A program made the translations under genes and the position numbers. Source: Aplectana chamaeleonis (Eukaryota > Nematoda > Chromadorea > Rhabditida > Cosmocercidae). Taken from it: a stretch of DNA of 64,000 nucleotides. This document shows positions 11,986 to 23,036 of the stretch, piece after piece. Within the stretch, counting starts at the first letter, position 1; every line of letters starts with the position of its first letter. Below the pieces are notes generated by a model. That model was not told the origin of the DNA, did no database searches, and was given only the letters and a program-made list of their open reading frames with translations. The stretch lies in assembly GCA_029168955.1 (NCBI GenBank), contig JAPDOI010000021.1, forward strand, positions 1,029,501 to 1,093,500, read 5' to 3'.

Positions 11986-12169
11986 AGTCAAAAAGCACAA
12001 CTATAGTGAACACTGCCTCCAAAGGCAGTGGTCGTGACAAAATACGGTTGTCAACTTTCCTCTACTACAACCTTCTCTTGATTCAGAGTAGTAGATCCTA
12101 TAGTCTACAGCAATGGAAGTAGGTCCTGGTGAGGCCCCGGTCATAGTTGGATGAGCCGACGTCTCCAAC

Positions 12170-12490
12170 CCGGTCGATACACACAGAATGCATTGGAAAT
12201 GGGATGCAAAAATCACTCGGTGTATCCCCCCCGCACCCCCCAACACCCCCCAACACCCCTCAACACGCACCCGGTCGATATGTATGAACAACATGGTGAG
12301 GTGAAGCTGAAAAAATCACTCGGTGTATCCCTCCTTAACACCCCGCACCCCGCACCCCCAACTTACCCCCGGTCGATACGTATGTTTGAAATGATGGAGT
12401 GAGGTTGAGAAAACCACTCGGTGTATCCGACGCGGTCGATATCCATGTAATACGTGGATGACGGCGGATGAGAAAATCACCGGGTGGGGG
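12170..12490. repeat. Approximately 60-100-bp tandem repeat with ggtcgata/cactcggtgtatcc motifs
   Basis: ggtcgata recurs at about 12172, 12272, 12373 and 12433, and the 3' part of each unit reads aaatcactcggtgtatcc (or cgggtg in the last). A cytosine-rich insert (12227-12270) sits between the first two units. No gene is supported. The surrounding 12491-13195 also contains none. Confidence 0.7.
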
Positions 12491-13195
12491 AGTCGGTGGG
12501 TTACAGATGCAAATAGCACCAACTCTGACTGGGGCCTGAGGTTGCGGACCCTTCCTAACATACTGTAATCTGATTGAGTTGTCACTCATTTTGTTGAAAC
12601 AACTGAGATAGGTCGGTGAGTTTTTGTTTCCACTCTCACATTGTGGTGAGCGCGAAGCGCTCACCAGATTTGGCTTTGATTCGCCATCGCGCAACCCCCT
12701 GATCTCAGTATCAGGGTCCAGAGTAAACGTAGGAGGACCGTTCTTTTCGCATTTAATACACTTCAGAAAGGTGAACAACTGTTAAAAAAATGGTCCGGAA
12801 TGGTTATCTGAGATTCGAGAAAAAGTGTCAAAACCACGTCATTTTGGTCGAAAAAATGTTCATCTCCTTTTCTTTTTTCAGTTGGCGTTCACGATCTTGT
12901 TGGAACACTTATCGTTGAGCTAGAGAGCTTATTTTTGGCCAGGAAGCTGGTTTTGTTTGCACCTAGCTCCTGTCAAATTTTGAAGTTGGTAGCTCAATCT
13001 TTGCGGAACCTCAAAATTGAGGGTAAAGAAAGACAAAAACACGTAAACATGTTATTAAAAACCAACCGACGTTTGCTTATTCGTAAAAATGAACTAGTGA
13101 AATAAACACCGTTACTGATAGGCTTTTGCTCAGGATTTGACGGGGCAACGCTTCAATCAATACGGCGGGATCTCGGAAGTACTTTTTGAAACGCC
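12491..13195. other. No gene recognised
   Basis: Unique-looking moderate-GC sequence with short open frames only. I see no terminal repeat, no splice-consistent exon pair and no tandem structure before the minisatellite begins near 13196. Confidence 0.4.
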
Positions 13196-14880
13196 GCACG
13201 GTGTGACTCAGAAGTGCGTCACAGAACGCCGTAGATACTGTGCGGGACCCCAGCAGGAGTGCGAAAGACGTCGTAGAACATGTGTGTGACCCAAGTAGGA
13301 GTGCGCCGGACGCCGTAGAAACTGTGCGGGACCCACGTGGGAATGCGCCGGACGCCGTAGAAAGTGTGCGGGACTCAAATGGGTGTGCGCAGAACGCCGT
13401 AGAAAGTATGCGGGACCCAAATGAGAGTGCGCCGGACGCCGTAGAAACTGTGCGGGACCCACGTGGGAATGCGCCGGACGCCGTAGAAAGTGTGCGGGGC
13501 TCAAATGGGTGTGCAGAACGCCGTAGTAAATGTGTGGACCCAAATGGGTGTGCGCAGAACGCCGTAGAAAGTATGCGGGACCCAAATAGGTGTGCGCAGA
13601 ACGCCGTAGAAAGTGTGCGGGACCCAAATGAGAGTGCGCCGGACGCCGTAGAAACTGTGCGGGACCCACGTGGGAATGCGCCGGACGCCGTAGAAAGTGT
13701 GCGGGACTCAAATGGGTGTGCGCAGAACGCCGTAGTAAATGTGTGGGACCCAAATGGGTGTGCGCAGAACGCCGTAGAAAGTATGCGGGACCCAAATGGG
13801 TGTGCGCAGAACGCCCTAGAAAGTGCGGGACCCAAAGGAGAGGGCGCCGGACGCCGTAGAAAGTGTGCAGGACCCATTGAGAGTGCGCCGGACGCCGTAG
13901 AAAGTGTGCGGACCCACGTGGTAATGCGCCGGACGCCGTAGAAAGTGTGCGGGACTCAAATGGGTGTGCGCAGAACGCCGTAGTAAATGTGTGGGACCCA
14001 AATGGGTGTGCGCAGAACGCCGTAGAAAGTGTGCTGGACCCACTTGGGAGTGCGCCGGACGCCGTAGAGGTGTGCGGGACCCAAATGGGTGTGCGCAGAA
14101 CGCCGTAGAAAGTGTGCGGGACCCAAATGGGTGTGCGCAGAACGCCCTAGAAAGTGTGTGGGACCCAAATGAGAGTGAGCAGGACGCCGTAGAAAGTGTG
14201 CGGGACCCAAATGGGTGGGCGCAGAACGCCGTAGAAAATTTGCGGGACCCAAGTGGAAGTGCGCCGGACGCCGTAGAGAGTGTGCGGGACCCAAATGAGA
14301 GTGAGCCGGAAGCCGTAGAAAGTGTGCGGGACCCAAACGAGAGTGCGCAGAACGCCGTAGAAAGTGTGCGGGACCCAAGTGGGAGTGCGCCGGATGCCGT
14401 AGAAAGTGTGCGGGACCCAAAGGGGGGTGGGGAGAACGCGGTCGAAGATGTGCGGGACCCAAATGGCTGGGCGCAGAACGCCGTAGAAAGTGTGCGGGAC
14501 CCAAGTGGGAGTGCGCCGGACGCCGTAGAGAGTGTGCGGGACCCAAATGGGTGTGCGCAGAACGCCCTAGAAAGTGTCTGGGACCCAAATGAAAGTGCGC
14601 CGGACGCCGTAGAAAGTGCCGTACCCAAATGGGTGGGCGCAGAACGCCGTAGAAAGTGTGCAGCACATCAGTGGGAGTGTGCAAGATGTAACAGAATGTG
14701 CGCAGGACATTAGTGGGAGTGTGCAGGATGTCATAGAAAGTGTGCAGGAGATCAGTGAGAGTGTGCAGGACTATAGTGGGAGTGTGCAGCACCTTATAGA
14801 AAGTGTGTAGGACATCAGTGGAAGGGTGCAGGACATCAGTGGGCGTGTGCAGGACGTCATAGAAAGTGCGCAGGCTATCA
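13196..14880. repeat. 42-bp minisatellite array, about 40 units
   Basis: The unit is close to 42 bp and contains gtgcgggacccaaatggg, gtgcgcagaacgccgtag and variants. Because 42 is a multiple of three and most units lack stops, several frames on both strands stay open for 195-413 codons, encoding 14-residue repeats. These are by-products of the repeat, not evidence of a gene. Variant types recur in multi-unit blocks (for example the acgtgggaatgcgcc variant at about 13335, 13461, 13668 and 13915). The distal end (14660-14880) is much more diverged, as expected at an array edge. Related diverged units occur at 60040-60171 and near 60780. Confidence 0.9.
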
Positions 14881-14927
14881 GTTGGAGCATAAATCATGTT
14901 AGAAAGGAAACCTTTAGGAAAAATAAA

Positions 14928-15572
14928 TGAAATTTCTGAAAGTTTAGGTTCCTGGCAAAAGTGAAGATTTGGCATGGTCACAAAAATATACTCAGTTAAA
15001 AAGGGAAGATAAAGAAAAATGGAAAAAAGGTTTTGAAATATTCCTGAGAACGATTTGGCGTAGAATAATTTGTTTTTCGGGAAATGAAGTGAAATAGTTG
15101 AAAGTATGATTTGGCAGTCGAGTTCGAACCAACTATTGATATGAGTTGCGCAAAACGAGTGATCGCCTTGTCTGTGCTTATCCGCAGAAAATATCAAAGC
15201 AAAATCACGCGTGAAATGGGAAGCATCAAAACTTTTTCAGGAGCTGTAATGCGGCGGTCTTCACGTATTAGGTGAAGTTAAATCAACACGCGTGATTTCG
15301 CTTTGATATGTTCTACGGATAAGCACAGACAAGGCGATCTCTCGTTCTGCACAACTCTTATCAATAGTTGGTTCAAACTCGACTGCCAAATCATACTTTC
15401 AACTATTTCACTTCATTTCCCGAAAAACAAATTATTCTACGCCAAATCGTTCTCAGGAATATTTCAAAACCTTTTTTCCATTTTTCTTTATCTTCCCTTT
15501 TTAACTGAGTATATTTTTGTGACCATGCCAAATCTTCACTTTTGCCAGGAACCTAAACTTTCAGAAATTTTC
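14928..15572. mobile_element. 645-bp foldback, long-hairpin family copy 1
   Basis: Arms 14928-15214 and 15287-15572 are close reverse complements around a 72-base loop. The loop-proximal ends share cacgcgtga and the outer ends share aatttctgaaag. Both features, plus gatttggcat in the stem, recur in the foldback at 62352-63364, so the two belong to one family. An open frame of 413 codons begins in this hairpin and runs into the minisatellite, but it is composite and not a gene. Confidence 0.85.
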
Positions 15573-16394
15573 ACCTGTTTTCATTGCTTCCACAGCTGTA
15601 GTCGTATCGGTGAAAACACTGAGTCACAGATCTATCACAGCTGTTTCGGAGAAATGAGTGATACCACTAACAAACTACCGTATGTTAACACCAGTCCGCA
15701 ACCTCACCAGGTTGGACACCCGTCAGCTCGTCACCCCCAGATGCACTTTCCACGCCCACCGACGTGAACAAATGAAAGCTCGAGATCGTGAGATGAGCGA
15801 TGATTTCCAGTCATTAGCCCCGTTCTTCCCTTCATTCTCAAGTTCTCTCCTTACTCAGGTCAGCTCGAATACATTTGAGGGACCATAACTCCGTTCCTAC
15901 ACGGTCTTGTACGACTCCAAAAACACCATTCGAATCAGCATGGGACCGTCTTCAAGATAGGCGAAAAAGCAGAAAAACGATTCTTATCGTGAACACTGCC
16001 TTTGAACTGTTTTATTATTTGATTGCTTTGAGGACGAAAATCTCCGTGAACCCTGCCTTTGAGTCTTAAACCTAGTAAGCATTGTATTGTTAGATAGCCC
16101 CCCACACATGGATCCTAAATAGCTTTTCAGATCTGAATAGAAAGTTCATACTGAAGGAAATTATAAAAACGGACGCCTAAGAAACGAAAATGCGTCTACG
16201 CGCACCTTCTGACCAAATCCTACGAGCTGTGGTGCACTTTTTTCCTGCCATTCAAAGTTCGGAAAGGGCTTGTTAAACAAAGCGGTAGCGTCGCTCATGT
16301 TCCTTTTCAGAGGTGTAGAAAGATTTTGTAGGTTTTGGCTTCTCAACAATTTGAAGAAGCTCAGGTTCTGGTGAGATTCAAACAAGAGTGTGTA
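15573..16394. other. Decayed TTAA MITE pieces, no gene
   Basis: 15780-15997 matches the 3' half of MITE subfamily A (cataactccgttc, tcttgtacga, gtgaacactgcctttg) and 16030-16062 is a second remnant ending ccctgcctttgag. The TTAA is mutated to TTGA in both. The rest of the interval shows no supported feature. Confidence 0.6.
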
Positions 16395-17344
16395 ACGATC
16401 ATGAAGATTGCCTCTGAAATCTGTCTACTAACCTTATTCCTCAATTGGTCCTCAATTATCCACCCTATCCATGGCAACTACCGAACAATAGTCAGAGCTA
16501 AGCTAATGAGGTTAGATCTTATTCAAAGCGGAGCAACAAATTGCACATTTGGAGCACATTACACTTGCTTCTTTCCCTTATGGAAACAGACGTTGTTGGA
16601 CAGGATAAGCGCCGTCGACGGCGAAACACCATGGACAGGCTCGTTGAGATGGTGTTTTATACTCGTCACCTGAACAGTAACCATACAGTTCTATGGGCGT
16701 AATCAGTAACGGCCCAACACCAGGGCCAGTAGCAATCCACCCGAAAGGTGGCAGCTACCGGCTGTCACTGCGTGGTGAGTGGGTCAATCACGTCTCGGCT
16801 ATCAATATGGACGGGCCGGCAATGAAATGCACAGGCGGCGCTCAAGTTAATGACTATTGCAGTCAGCCACCTGGGAGCAGTGAGCGTTTTTTTTTGTGAG
16901 GAGGCTGACTGCAAGAAACGTGTGGTGACTTCGCTCTCCGCCGCAGAGGAAAGAGAATTAGCGCACGGGGCGAAGAGGAGCTGGGTCGATACCGCGGTCA
17001 TGGGGTCGAGCACATCCAATGGTGCTGATTTTTTGAAGCAAGTGCGCTCCAAGAAAGGGCAGTGGAGCGCTTGCGAACCGACCAGTGCGCTGTTCACTTA
17101 TCACCCCAGCACAGCACGGCGGCCTATCTCGTTGTCTGGGTGGGCAAGGAAAAATTGCACCCGCCGGCTGGACGCCATCCAGGTGCGCTGCCAGCTGATA
17201 GGAATGACAGGCGAAACGTTCGAAGGTTTTATTGATGTTTCAATGAATCCTGGCGAAGATTGGTGGGAGATTAACGTCAAATTGTACGTAGCTGTCATGA
17301 ATACGCCTCCTTTACAGATTTCACGTGCTTTACCCCTATTCTAA
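16395..17344 (+). pseudogene. Unidentified decayed coding region, secreted-type N-terminus
   Basis: The interval is GC-richer than its surroundings. The frame from the ATG at 16400 encodes a hydrophobic, signal-peptide-like start (MKIASEICLLTLFLNW). Coding continues in another frame near 16690-16890 (containing SYRLSLRGEW and a cysteine-spaced stretch) and then, after a nine-base T tract at about 16888-16896, in a third frame to 17342, which ends with GFIDVSMNPGEDWWEINVK. The frame changes suggest a broken single gene of roughly 300 residues or unrecognised introns. I do not recognise the family. Five or more cysteines and a signal-like start would fit a secreted protein or a membrane glycoprotein ectodomain, but that is inference only. 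Confidence 0.4.
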
Positions 17345-17700
17345 GCTCAACTTCGAATTCCTAGAAGTTGTTGTGGCCATATTCAACCATTTTCAGATTT
17401 TTTTCCAATAATCGCTCACCACAAATAGAATCAGATTTGCTTAGAAAGCCATCTAAAAAAGTTGGCGGAAAAACGTTTTTGTTTTTCAGAAAATACATGA
17501 AGCTTACGTGATCCGCGTGTACTAGTTATTAAATGCTGTATAATAGTTCATCTAAGTGCGGCTTTTATCTAAACTTCGTTTTCCTCTTTCACTTCAAGTT
17601 CACTTCTTTCTTTGTTGACTGGGAAGTGTGAAACAAACTAAGGATAAAAATAGTACATAATAGAAAAAATCCTTTGAACTTTCCGGTACAATGTGAAAAA
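17345..17700. other. AT-rich spacer, no gene
   Basis: No feature is seen. It lies between the decayed coding region and the 5' edge of the RTE element. Confidence 0.4.
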
Positions 17701-17958
17701 ACACGAGGTTGGCTCCTCGACAATCAAACTACAAAGTACTGTGTATCGTGGGGGTGTGTATACAAGTCTGTTGGTACCTGCTCGTTGGTGCCCCTGCTTC
17801 TACTGAACCCAGCAGACGTTTGAGTGTACACAGGGAACGTTCGAGCGATATAGCGTGCACAACTATATCGCGAAAGTATCCCGCACATTGCATAAAGGTG
17901 TCGCCGTCCGGCAGTGCCTCTGTTCCATAACACCTGAGGATCCGTACCTAGGGAGTTC

Positions 17959-18860
17959 ATGGAGTCTTTGGCCACAAGCCACAATTTTGCCACCCTGAAT
18001 TGCCCGTCATTGTCGAGTGATATCCAACAATCTGTGCTGCCCAATCTTCTGAGCTACTTCCATTCACCGTTTGCTTTGCAGGAAACTTTCCTCAAAGATA
18101 GACCCGTCATCAACGTCGGAGAGTACGCCATCTACTGCGGTGACGCTGATGATGGGAGAGTGGGAGGCTGCGCGATAGCTGTAAGGAAGGACTACAATGG
18201 TATGATCGAGGAATTCGGCTCAACGTCGTGTAGGAATGCATTTGTGCGATTGCGGGATCACAGAGGATTCAATCTGTGGATAGTGAGCGCTCATGCGCAC
18301 ACCGAAACCGCCGATGACAATTCCTAGGATGCCTTCTACGAGGAACTCAATACGTTGCTAGCCAGGATACCTTTGTCAACATGCTGTTGTCGTGGGAATC
18401 GACGCAAACGCGAAGATGGGACTTGATCAATAATCCGAAGTACTCGGTAAATGGTTCTACCCAGGGGAGCAAACATCGGACAATGGCTACCGCCTTGTCG
18501 ACTTGTGTGAACGGAGTGGTCTGATTATTGCATTGACATTCAAGAGGAATCATCGCCGCAATCAGCTTACGTGGCAGGAACCAACCCAGCTATCTCTGGA
18601 AAAGCAGCGGAAGCGGAAGATGACAACTTTGAAACTACAGCTCGACTATGTTCTGACGAGGAATATTCCAGTATCGGACATTCGAAGATCTAGAGCTGTG
18701 TGGGATGTCGCATTCGATCCGGATCACCGTCCTGTTCTGTTGAACTTCACTGCGAGGATTCATGGGAGGAAGCGAGGGGCTAAGCCTCTCCAGAGGATTG
18801 ATATGACAAGTCTCAGGGAGGAAGAATGCAGAAGAGAATTCCGGCAATGCGTTTCTATTC
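17959..18860 (+). pseudogene. RTE endonuclease domain (APE-like), broken
   Basis: The domain nicks target DNA to prime reverse transcription. Visible motifs in order are ATLNCPSL at the N-terminus, ALQET with the catalytic Glu (about 18067-18081), GGCAIAV, VSAHAHTE, then in a second frame VVVGIDANAKMG (about 18386-18421), LTWQ, LDYVL and DPDHRPV (18715-18735), the equivalent of the SDH motif. The first half lies in the frame of 17959-18327. The second half lies in the frame of 18503-19324, entered near 18377. One stop separates the halves and another (18431-18433) follows the DAN motif. The linker region continues to the reverse transcriptase. Confidence 0.88.
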
Positions 18861-20966
18861 ATATTGGAGTACGAACTAAGAAGAAACTTTGCGACGCGGA
18901 CTCTTCCGTCAAGTGCTTACAGGACGCTTCGAAATTCCCGGTTGTACAGCCCAAGAAGAAGTTCGCCTACGTCTCAGAGGAAACAACATCTACTTACAAC
19001 AGAGTATGTGCTCTTCGAACTGCAGGAAACTTCGTGGAGGAGAAGCGTCTGAGGAGTAAGTTGCGTCAGCAGCTTCAAAGTGACCGCGAACGAGAATGGA
19101 CGTGTAGAGCTAAGGAGTTTGAGAAGGCTTGGGAGGAGAAGAACCCGAGTAAAACCTACACGGTGTTACGACAGTATAGCGGTAAGATGAAGAGATGTTC
19201 TGCTGTCCTCAACACTGCCAATGGAGTTGCAGTTGGTGATGTGACGCTGCCATTATGGAAGGATTACTTCAGTTCACTACTGAATCGTCCAGCGCCGTCA
19301 GTACCAGAGCTCTCGCATGTTTAGAGAGCACATTACGATGTCAGTGGGGAACCGCCGACTGAGGCTGAAGTTTTGAATTGTGTCCGGAAAATGAAGAATG
19401 GAAAGGCAGGTGGAGATGACAACATCACTGCTGAAATGCTGAAAACTCTCCCTCCGTCTGGGATTCGTGAAATGACCAACACTATCCGTACCATGTGGAT
19501 GAGCGAAAGGATACCCGATCCGTGGAGGCATGCGATCATCGTACCTCTTCACAAGAAGTTATCCGTCACGGAGCTCAAGAACTATAGGGGAATCTCTCTA
19601 CTGCGTGTCATGTACAAGGTTTTGGAACGTATCATTCTCGAGCGACTTATCAAACATCGTGAAGGAACGACCAGAGAGGAGCAAGCCGGTTTTCGACCTG
19701 GAAGATCGACCATCGACCAAGTGTTCGTCTTGAGAAGAGTAATTGAACCGTGGCAGCGGTATTCGAAGCCATTACAGCTCGCTTTTTTGGACTTTGAAGC
19801 CGCATTCGATTCTCCTCATCGTGATCGATTGCTCAACGCTCTGCGAACCGATGGGGTCCCGGAAAAGTATGTTCGACTAATCGTGGACATGAACAAAGGA
19901 ACAGCAGCAATAGTTCGTACCCCTGTCGGGTTTACGTCAGCTTTCGAGGTGAGAACAGGAGTAAGGCAAGGAGCCGTTGCAGGACCTTTTCTTTTCAACT
20001 TCGCCGTTGATGACATCATGCGTAGAGTTGCAGAACAGTTTCCTGCGGACGTGATCCTAACACCATCAGGACGCTCCCTTGTCGACCTGGAGTACGCCGA
20101 CGACATTGTGTTATTTGCTGAAAACAACGCAAAACTGCAAAGGATTAAAAACTTCGTTTCGAAGTATGCCGCAGCCTATGGACTTCGTCCGGACAAATGC
20201 AAGCAGATGTGGGTCACTCAGAGGCCTTCAACGGGAGTTTGTGTGAACGGACAACGTATCGAACTGGTGGACGATTTCTGTTATTTGGGCTGTTTGCTGA
20301 AGAATGATGGTAGTTATGCAGCGGATGTTCAACAACGATGTGCGAAAGCTACGTCTGCATTCAATTCTCTAACCAAGTGTTTGTGGTCTACCCCCATCGC
20401 GAAGGAAGTAAAGTTGCGCGTCTACTTATCCGCTATTCGCCCTATCATGATGTACGGATCGGAGACGTGGGCAGCACCGAAGACGCAGATGGAAAGGTTG
20501 GATTGCACGGAGAGGAAGCTGTTTAGACGTTCGCTCGGATATTTCTGGCCGCGGATGTGACCCAACGAAGATCTCTACAACGGGATTGACGCCTTACATC
20601 AACGTTTGACACGAGGGAGAAGCCAACATCTCCCAATGCCATCTTAAGCGGCAGCGGAAGGTCGTCTTCGTCTGTTGGGGCATATTTTAAGAAGACCGCC
20701 AGATCGTCTTGTTCAACACGCTCTAAGGATGCTTCGAAGTCCTGTCTGGAAACGGCCGCCTAGACGTAGGCGAAAGTTTTGGACGGATGAGGTGAAGGAG
20801 GATTTGAAAACTCGGCATTGAAAGGCAACTCAGGCGCGATGTTTTACTTCGCAGGAAGTGGAATAGCGACCAATGGATGGATTGTGTTCAAATTGTGGCT
20901 GAGGACCGTGACAAATGGACACGGCTGACTACTAGGACGGTACACCTCGGTGAAGATGCGGAATGA
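18861..20966 (+). pseudogene. RTE reverse transcriptase and C-terminal region, broken
   Basis: This part copies the element RNA at the nicked target. The readable frame runs through MKNGKAGGDDNITAEML (about 19390-19440), RHAIIVPLHKK, NYRGISLL, EEQAGFRPGRSTIDQ, FLDFEAAFDSPH with a catalytic Asp (about 19788-19820), VRQGAVAGPFLFNF, and LEYADDIVLFAE with the YADD box (about 20088-20123). It then continues with CYLGCLLKNDGSY and MMYGSETWA. A premature TAG precedes the core (19322) and TGA at 20558 removes the C-terminus. The tail, including a zinc-knuckle-free basic stretch and WTDEVKEDLKT, continues past it with a frameshift near 20815 before HLGEDAE and the stop. Confidence 0.92.
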
Positions 20967-20994
20967 CCGCGTCAGGCGAAAGCCAACCGTTTAA

Positions 20995-21478
20995 AGGCAG
21001 TGTTCACGATAATCCTCAATTTTGAGATTATTCGCAAAATCGATTAATTGCCCTCCGGGTAGAACGAAAATGACGGAGAAACTGAGAAAAACGGATCAGA
21101 AGGGCACGAAATCCTTTACTCTCACCCCGCCACTTTACTCTCAAAGGAACTGTTCGTTGTGACGATGAAATATTTTGAAGACCCGTCCTTCGCCATTCCC
21201 CGTTTTCTGTCGCTCTGTCCCCTCCTTCGGACCCTAACTAATACTGTTTTACATAAATATTTTTTTCCTTTTCGACTGACCCCATTTTTCACCGGTCACA
21301 ACCACCGGGAACATGTTCACCCAATCGGACAACTAGTCCAGGCCAGAGAATAATGTCACTGAAATACGGCGTTTTAATGCGTTTCTCGCCGTTTCTTCGT
21401 ATTTTTGGGAACACTTGGAGGTCAACGCTTCGTTTTATGTGAAAAACTCGGAAATGAAAATCATCGTGAACACTGCCT
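20995..21478 (+). mobile_element. piggyBac-like TTAA MITE, subfamily B
   Basis: A 484-bp element has ends AGGCAGTGTTCACGAT and its complement ATCGTGAACACTGCCT, flanked by TTAA at 20991-20994 and 21479-21482. It sits immediately after the 3' end of the RTE element, so it inserted in or next to the RTE tail. No coding capacity. A degenerate remnant with the same terminal sequence is at 16030-16062. Confidence 0.85.
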
Positions 21479-22204
21479 TTAAGTCAAGTAAGTCATTGTG
21501 TATCGTGGCTCAGTGGTAAGTGGTCATCCGACAAAAAATTTTCAAAATTGTTTTTTGAATCTAACATTCTCTCGCTTTGATGAGTTTCGCGAAAAGTTCC
21601 GAAATCCCATCATCCAAGGTAGAAAACTTATTAAATCTGAAAGGTAGACATATTTGCACGCTCCCGAAACCGATATTTACTACTGCTAGTTCGATCAAAC
21701 TTACAATGAATACGAATAACTGTGGAGGGAGTGTATGTAGGAAAACAGAAAGAGTTCCTCACACATGGACATGTGGCTTATTGTTAGTGGTCCAAGGCGC
21801 TGTGTTGGGCATCCGTCTCGTAGGATGGTGCAGTGCTGGTTCAAATGCATCGATTACTGAGAGTTTTGCATTCAACGCTACTTTATGATTCTCGTTCTAA
21901 GGTGGCAACCATAGGAGGCATCTAGGCGTCACCGACCTTAGGTTGACTGCCCCTTTAAAGTCACCACATTGGGGGATTGCTACTGGCCCAGACCTCGCCT
22001 GACATTACTTACCTTGTTGATAGAATTGATTGCGATACCAGTCACCTCGATTATAGTATCCACGGTAGAATGATGGAAACGGTGTGTGCGTTTTCAATTC
22101 TAAATGAGAAGCTTTAAGTTTTTTTTTTCTGTGATAAAAGCTCGAGTTATGGAGCGGAGTGGAATCGCAACTTACGATTTATTTTTTGTTCTTTATGACT
22201 TCTC
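21479..22204. other. Spacer holding tRNA-like fragments, no gene
   Basis: A perfect A-box-like tggctcagtgg lies at 21499 without a convincing B box. A better tRNA-like sequence at 21767-21852 is listed separately. The remainder shows no exon or terminal repeat. Confidence 0.4.
21767..21852 (+). pseudogene. tRNA-like sequence (pseudo-tRNA or tRNA-derived SINE head)
   Basis: An A-box-like tggcttattgttag is followed at plausible spacing by a potential anticodon stem (catcc ... ggatg) and a B-box-like ggttcaaatgc. The 5' ggacatg and the sequence after the B box do not pair as an acceptor stem, so it is not a functional tRNA. Whether a SINE body follows cannot be told from one copy. Confidence 0.4.
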
Positions 22205-22600
22205 TACAGACTGCCCAGCTTGCTGAATGTGCTCTACAAGTTTTTCACTGACACCATTCTTTTGCGCTTATGGCGTATTTAGAATGAGGTCAAACCACCA
22301 GAGTACCACATACAAACCGCCACTATGGCCGTTGAAGCTTGCAAGGAGTAAACTGCCTCTAGCCCTAACCTTGGCCGACTACAAGAAATCCTTCGACAGC
22401 GTCAGAACGAATGCCGTCCTTTCAGCTCTAGTCCTAGTCGATCAAGGAGAGGAACTGTCCTATGTAAAAACGTTGACAGACTCTATTTGAAACTGTGTTA
22501 TAACGACGCAGCTTTTCCATCGCCCTCTCAGTATCCCCGTAGGACACGGCGATACTCTAGCGCCAAACTGTTTTGCACCGCCTCTTTGCAGTGAATAATC
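22205..22600 (+). pseudogene. LINE reverse transcriptase fragment, second element
   Basis: Short collinear stretches match the reverse transcriptase of nematode LINEs but in two or more frames: LLNVLYKFFTDTILLRLWR near 22212, then EYHIQTATMAVEACKE, then LALTLADYKKSFDSVRTNAV (the catalytic-Asp region, about 22358-22420), LSYVKTLTDS, and finally a frame with TTQLFHRPLSV. It is truncated at both ends and carries stops. Clade RTE or a relative; distinct from the 17.7-kb copy. Its 3' edge runs into a degenerate MITE. Confidence 0.75.
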
Positions 22601-23036
22601 AAAGGCAAGGTTCGCAATAAAAACGGTGTTTTGTGTTCTCTTCGTGAAAATGTAGATTTGGTCATCACAGAAGTGAAAAAAAATTGCGAAAAAAACGCAC
22701 AAAAACCGGCTAATTACAGGCCTCCTCCCGTCCCCCCAACCCAGTTAACGGGATTTTCATGAATGTTTCTTCATCCGTCATTTATTTTTCTCTTAAAGTA
22801 GTCAGTAGTCTCTAGAGGTGCTCAGAAATTACTTTACAAGCAAAGTGAAAGATGACAAAACAGGTACATATTTATAGAAATCTCAATAACTGGGGGCGGG
22901 CGGACGCCAAACAATTACTTGTCCTCAATCAAGCGTTCTTCTCCAACTTTTAACTTATTTTCACTTTTGTGATGGCCAGATCAACCTTCTCATGAGGTTA
23001 GCACAACAATCGTTTTTATCGCAATCTCAGCTTTTT
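22600..23036. mobile_element. Degenerate TTAA MITE, subfamily D relative
   Basis: It matches 34551-34992 along its length: the ends are caaaggcaaggttcgcaat and its imperfect complement near 23010-23036. Inside are gtcatcacagaagtgaaaa, the C-rich tract, gggattttcatgaatg and gtgatggccag blocks in mirrored order. Both TTAA sites are mutated, so it is old. Confidence 0.65.

Larger units (their letters stand above)
10063..12004 (-). mobile_element. 2-kb dispersed repeat, copy 1
   Basis: This is the inverted partner of 42473-44735. Homology runs from tagatcgaaatat (about 10066) to gcacaactatag (about 12004) and covers nearly all the sequence between. Similarity is moderate except for a 144-bp core at 11049-11192 that is almost identical. 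The copy carries a 320-bp MITE (10356-10675) absent from copy 2 and lacks the 767-bp insertion of copy 2. On the minus strand the core lies in an open frame of about 98 codons (10941-11237). No known domain is seen. It is probably a non-autonomous transposon, but the termini do not form an obvious inverted repeat. Confidence 0.7.
17709..20990 (+). mobile_element. RTE-type non-LTR retrotransposon, inactive
   Basis: A LINE of the RTE clade encodes an N-terminal apurinic-like endonuclease followed by reverse transcriptase in one polyprotein. The 5' edge is placed by the first recognisable coding at 17709. The 3' edge lies just before a TTAA MITE at 20995, so the true tail may be displaced. Disruptions: TAG at 18325-18327, a frameshift near 18375, TAA at 18431-18433, TAG at 19322-19324, TGA at 20558-20560, TAA at 20645-20647 and a frameshift near 20815. 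The final coding stop is TGA at 20964-20966. Despite these lesions most of the protein is readable, so it is fairly young but dead. Confidence 0.93.

Noticed and set aside
13196..14880. CRISPR-like array
   Set aside because: Units are contiguous 42-bp repeats without unique spacers, in a eukaryotic window.
13956..15197. 413-codon minus-strand open frame, and other frames of 195-270 codons in the same region
   Set aside because: It starts in a foldback and runs through a 42-bp tandem array whose unit is a multiple of three. Open frames on both strands are expected from the repeat itself.
21490..21560. tRNA gene from a perfect A box
   Set aside because: No B box or cloverleaf can be drawn.
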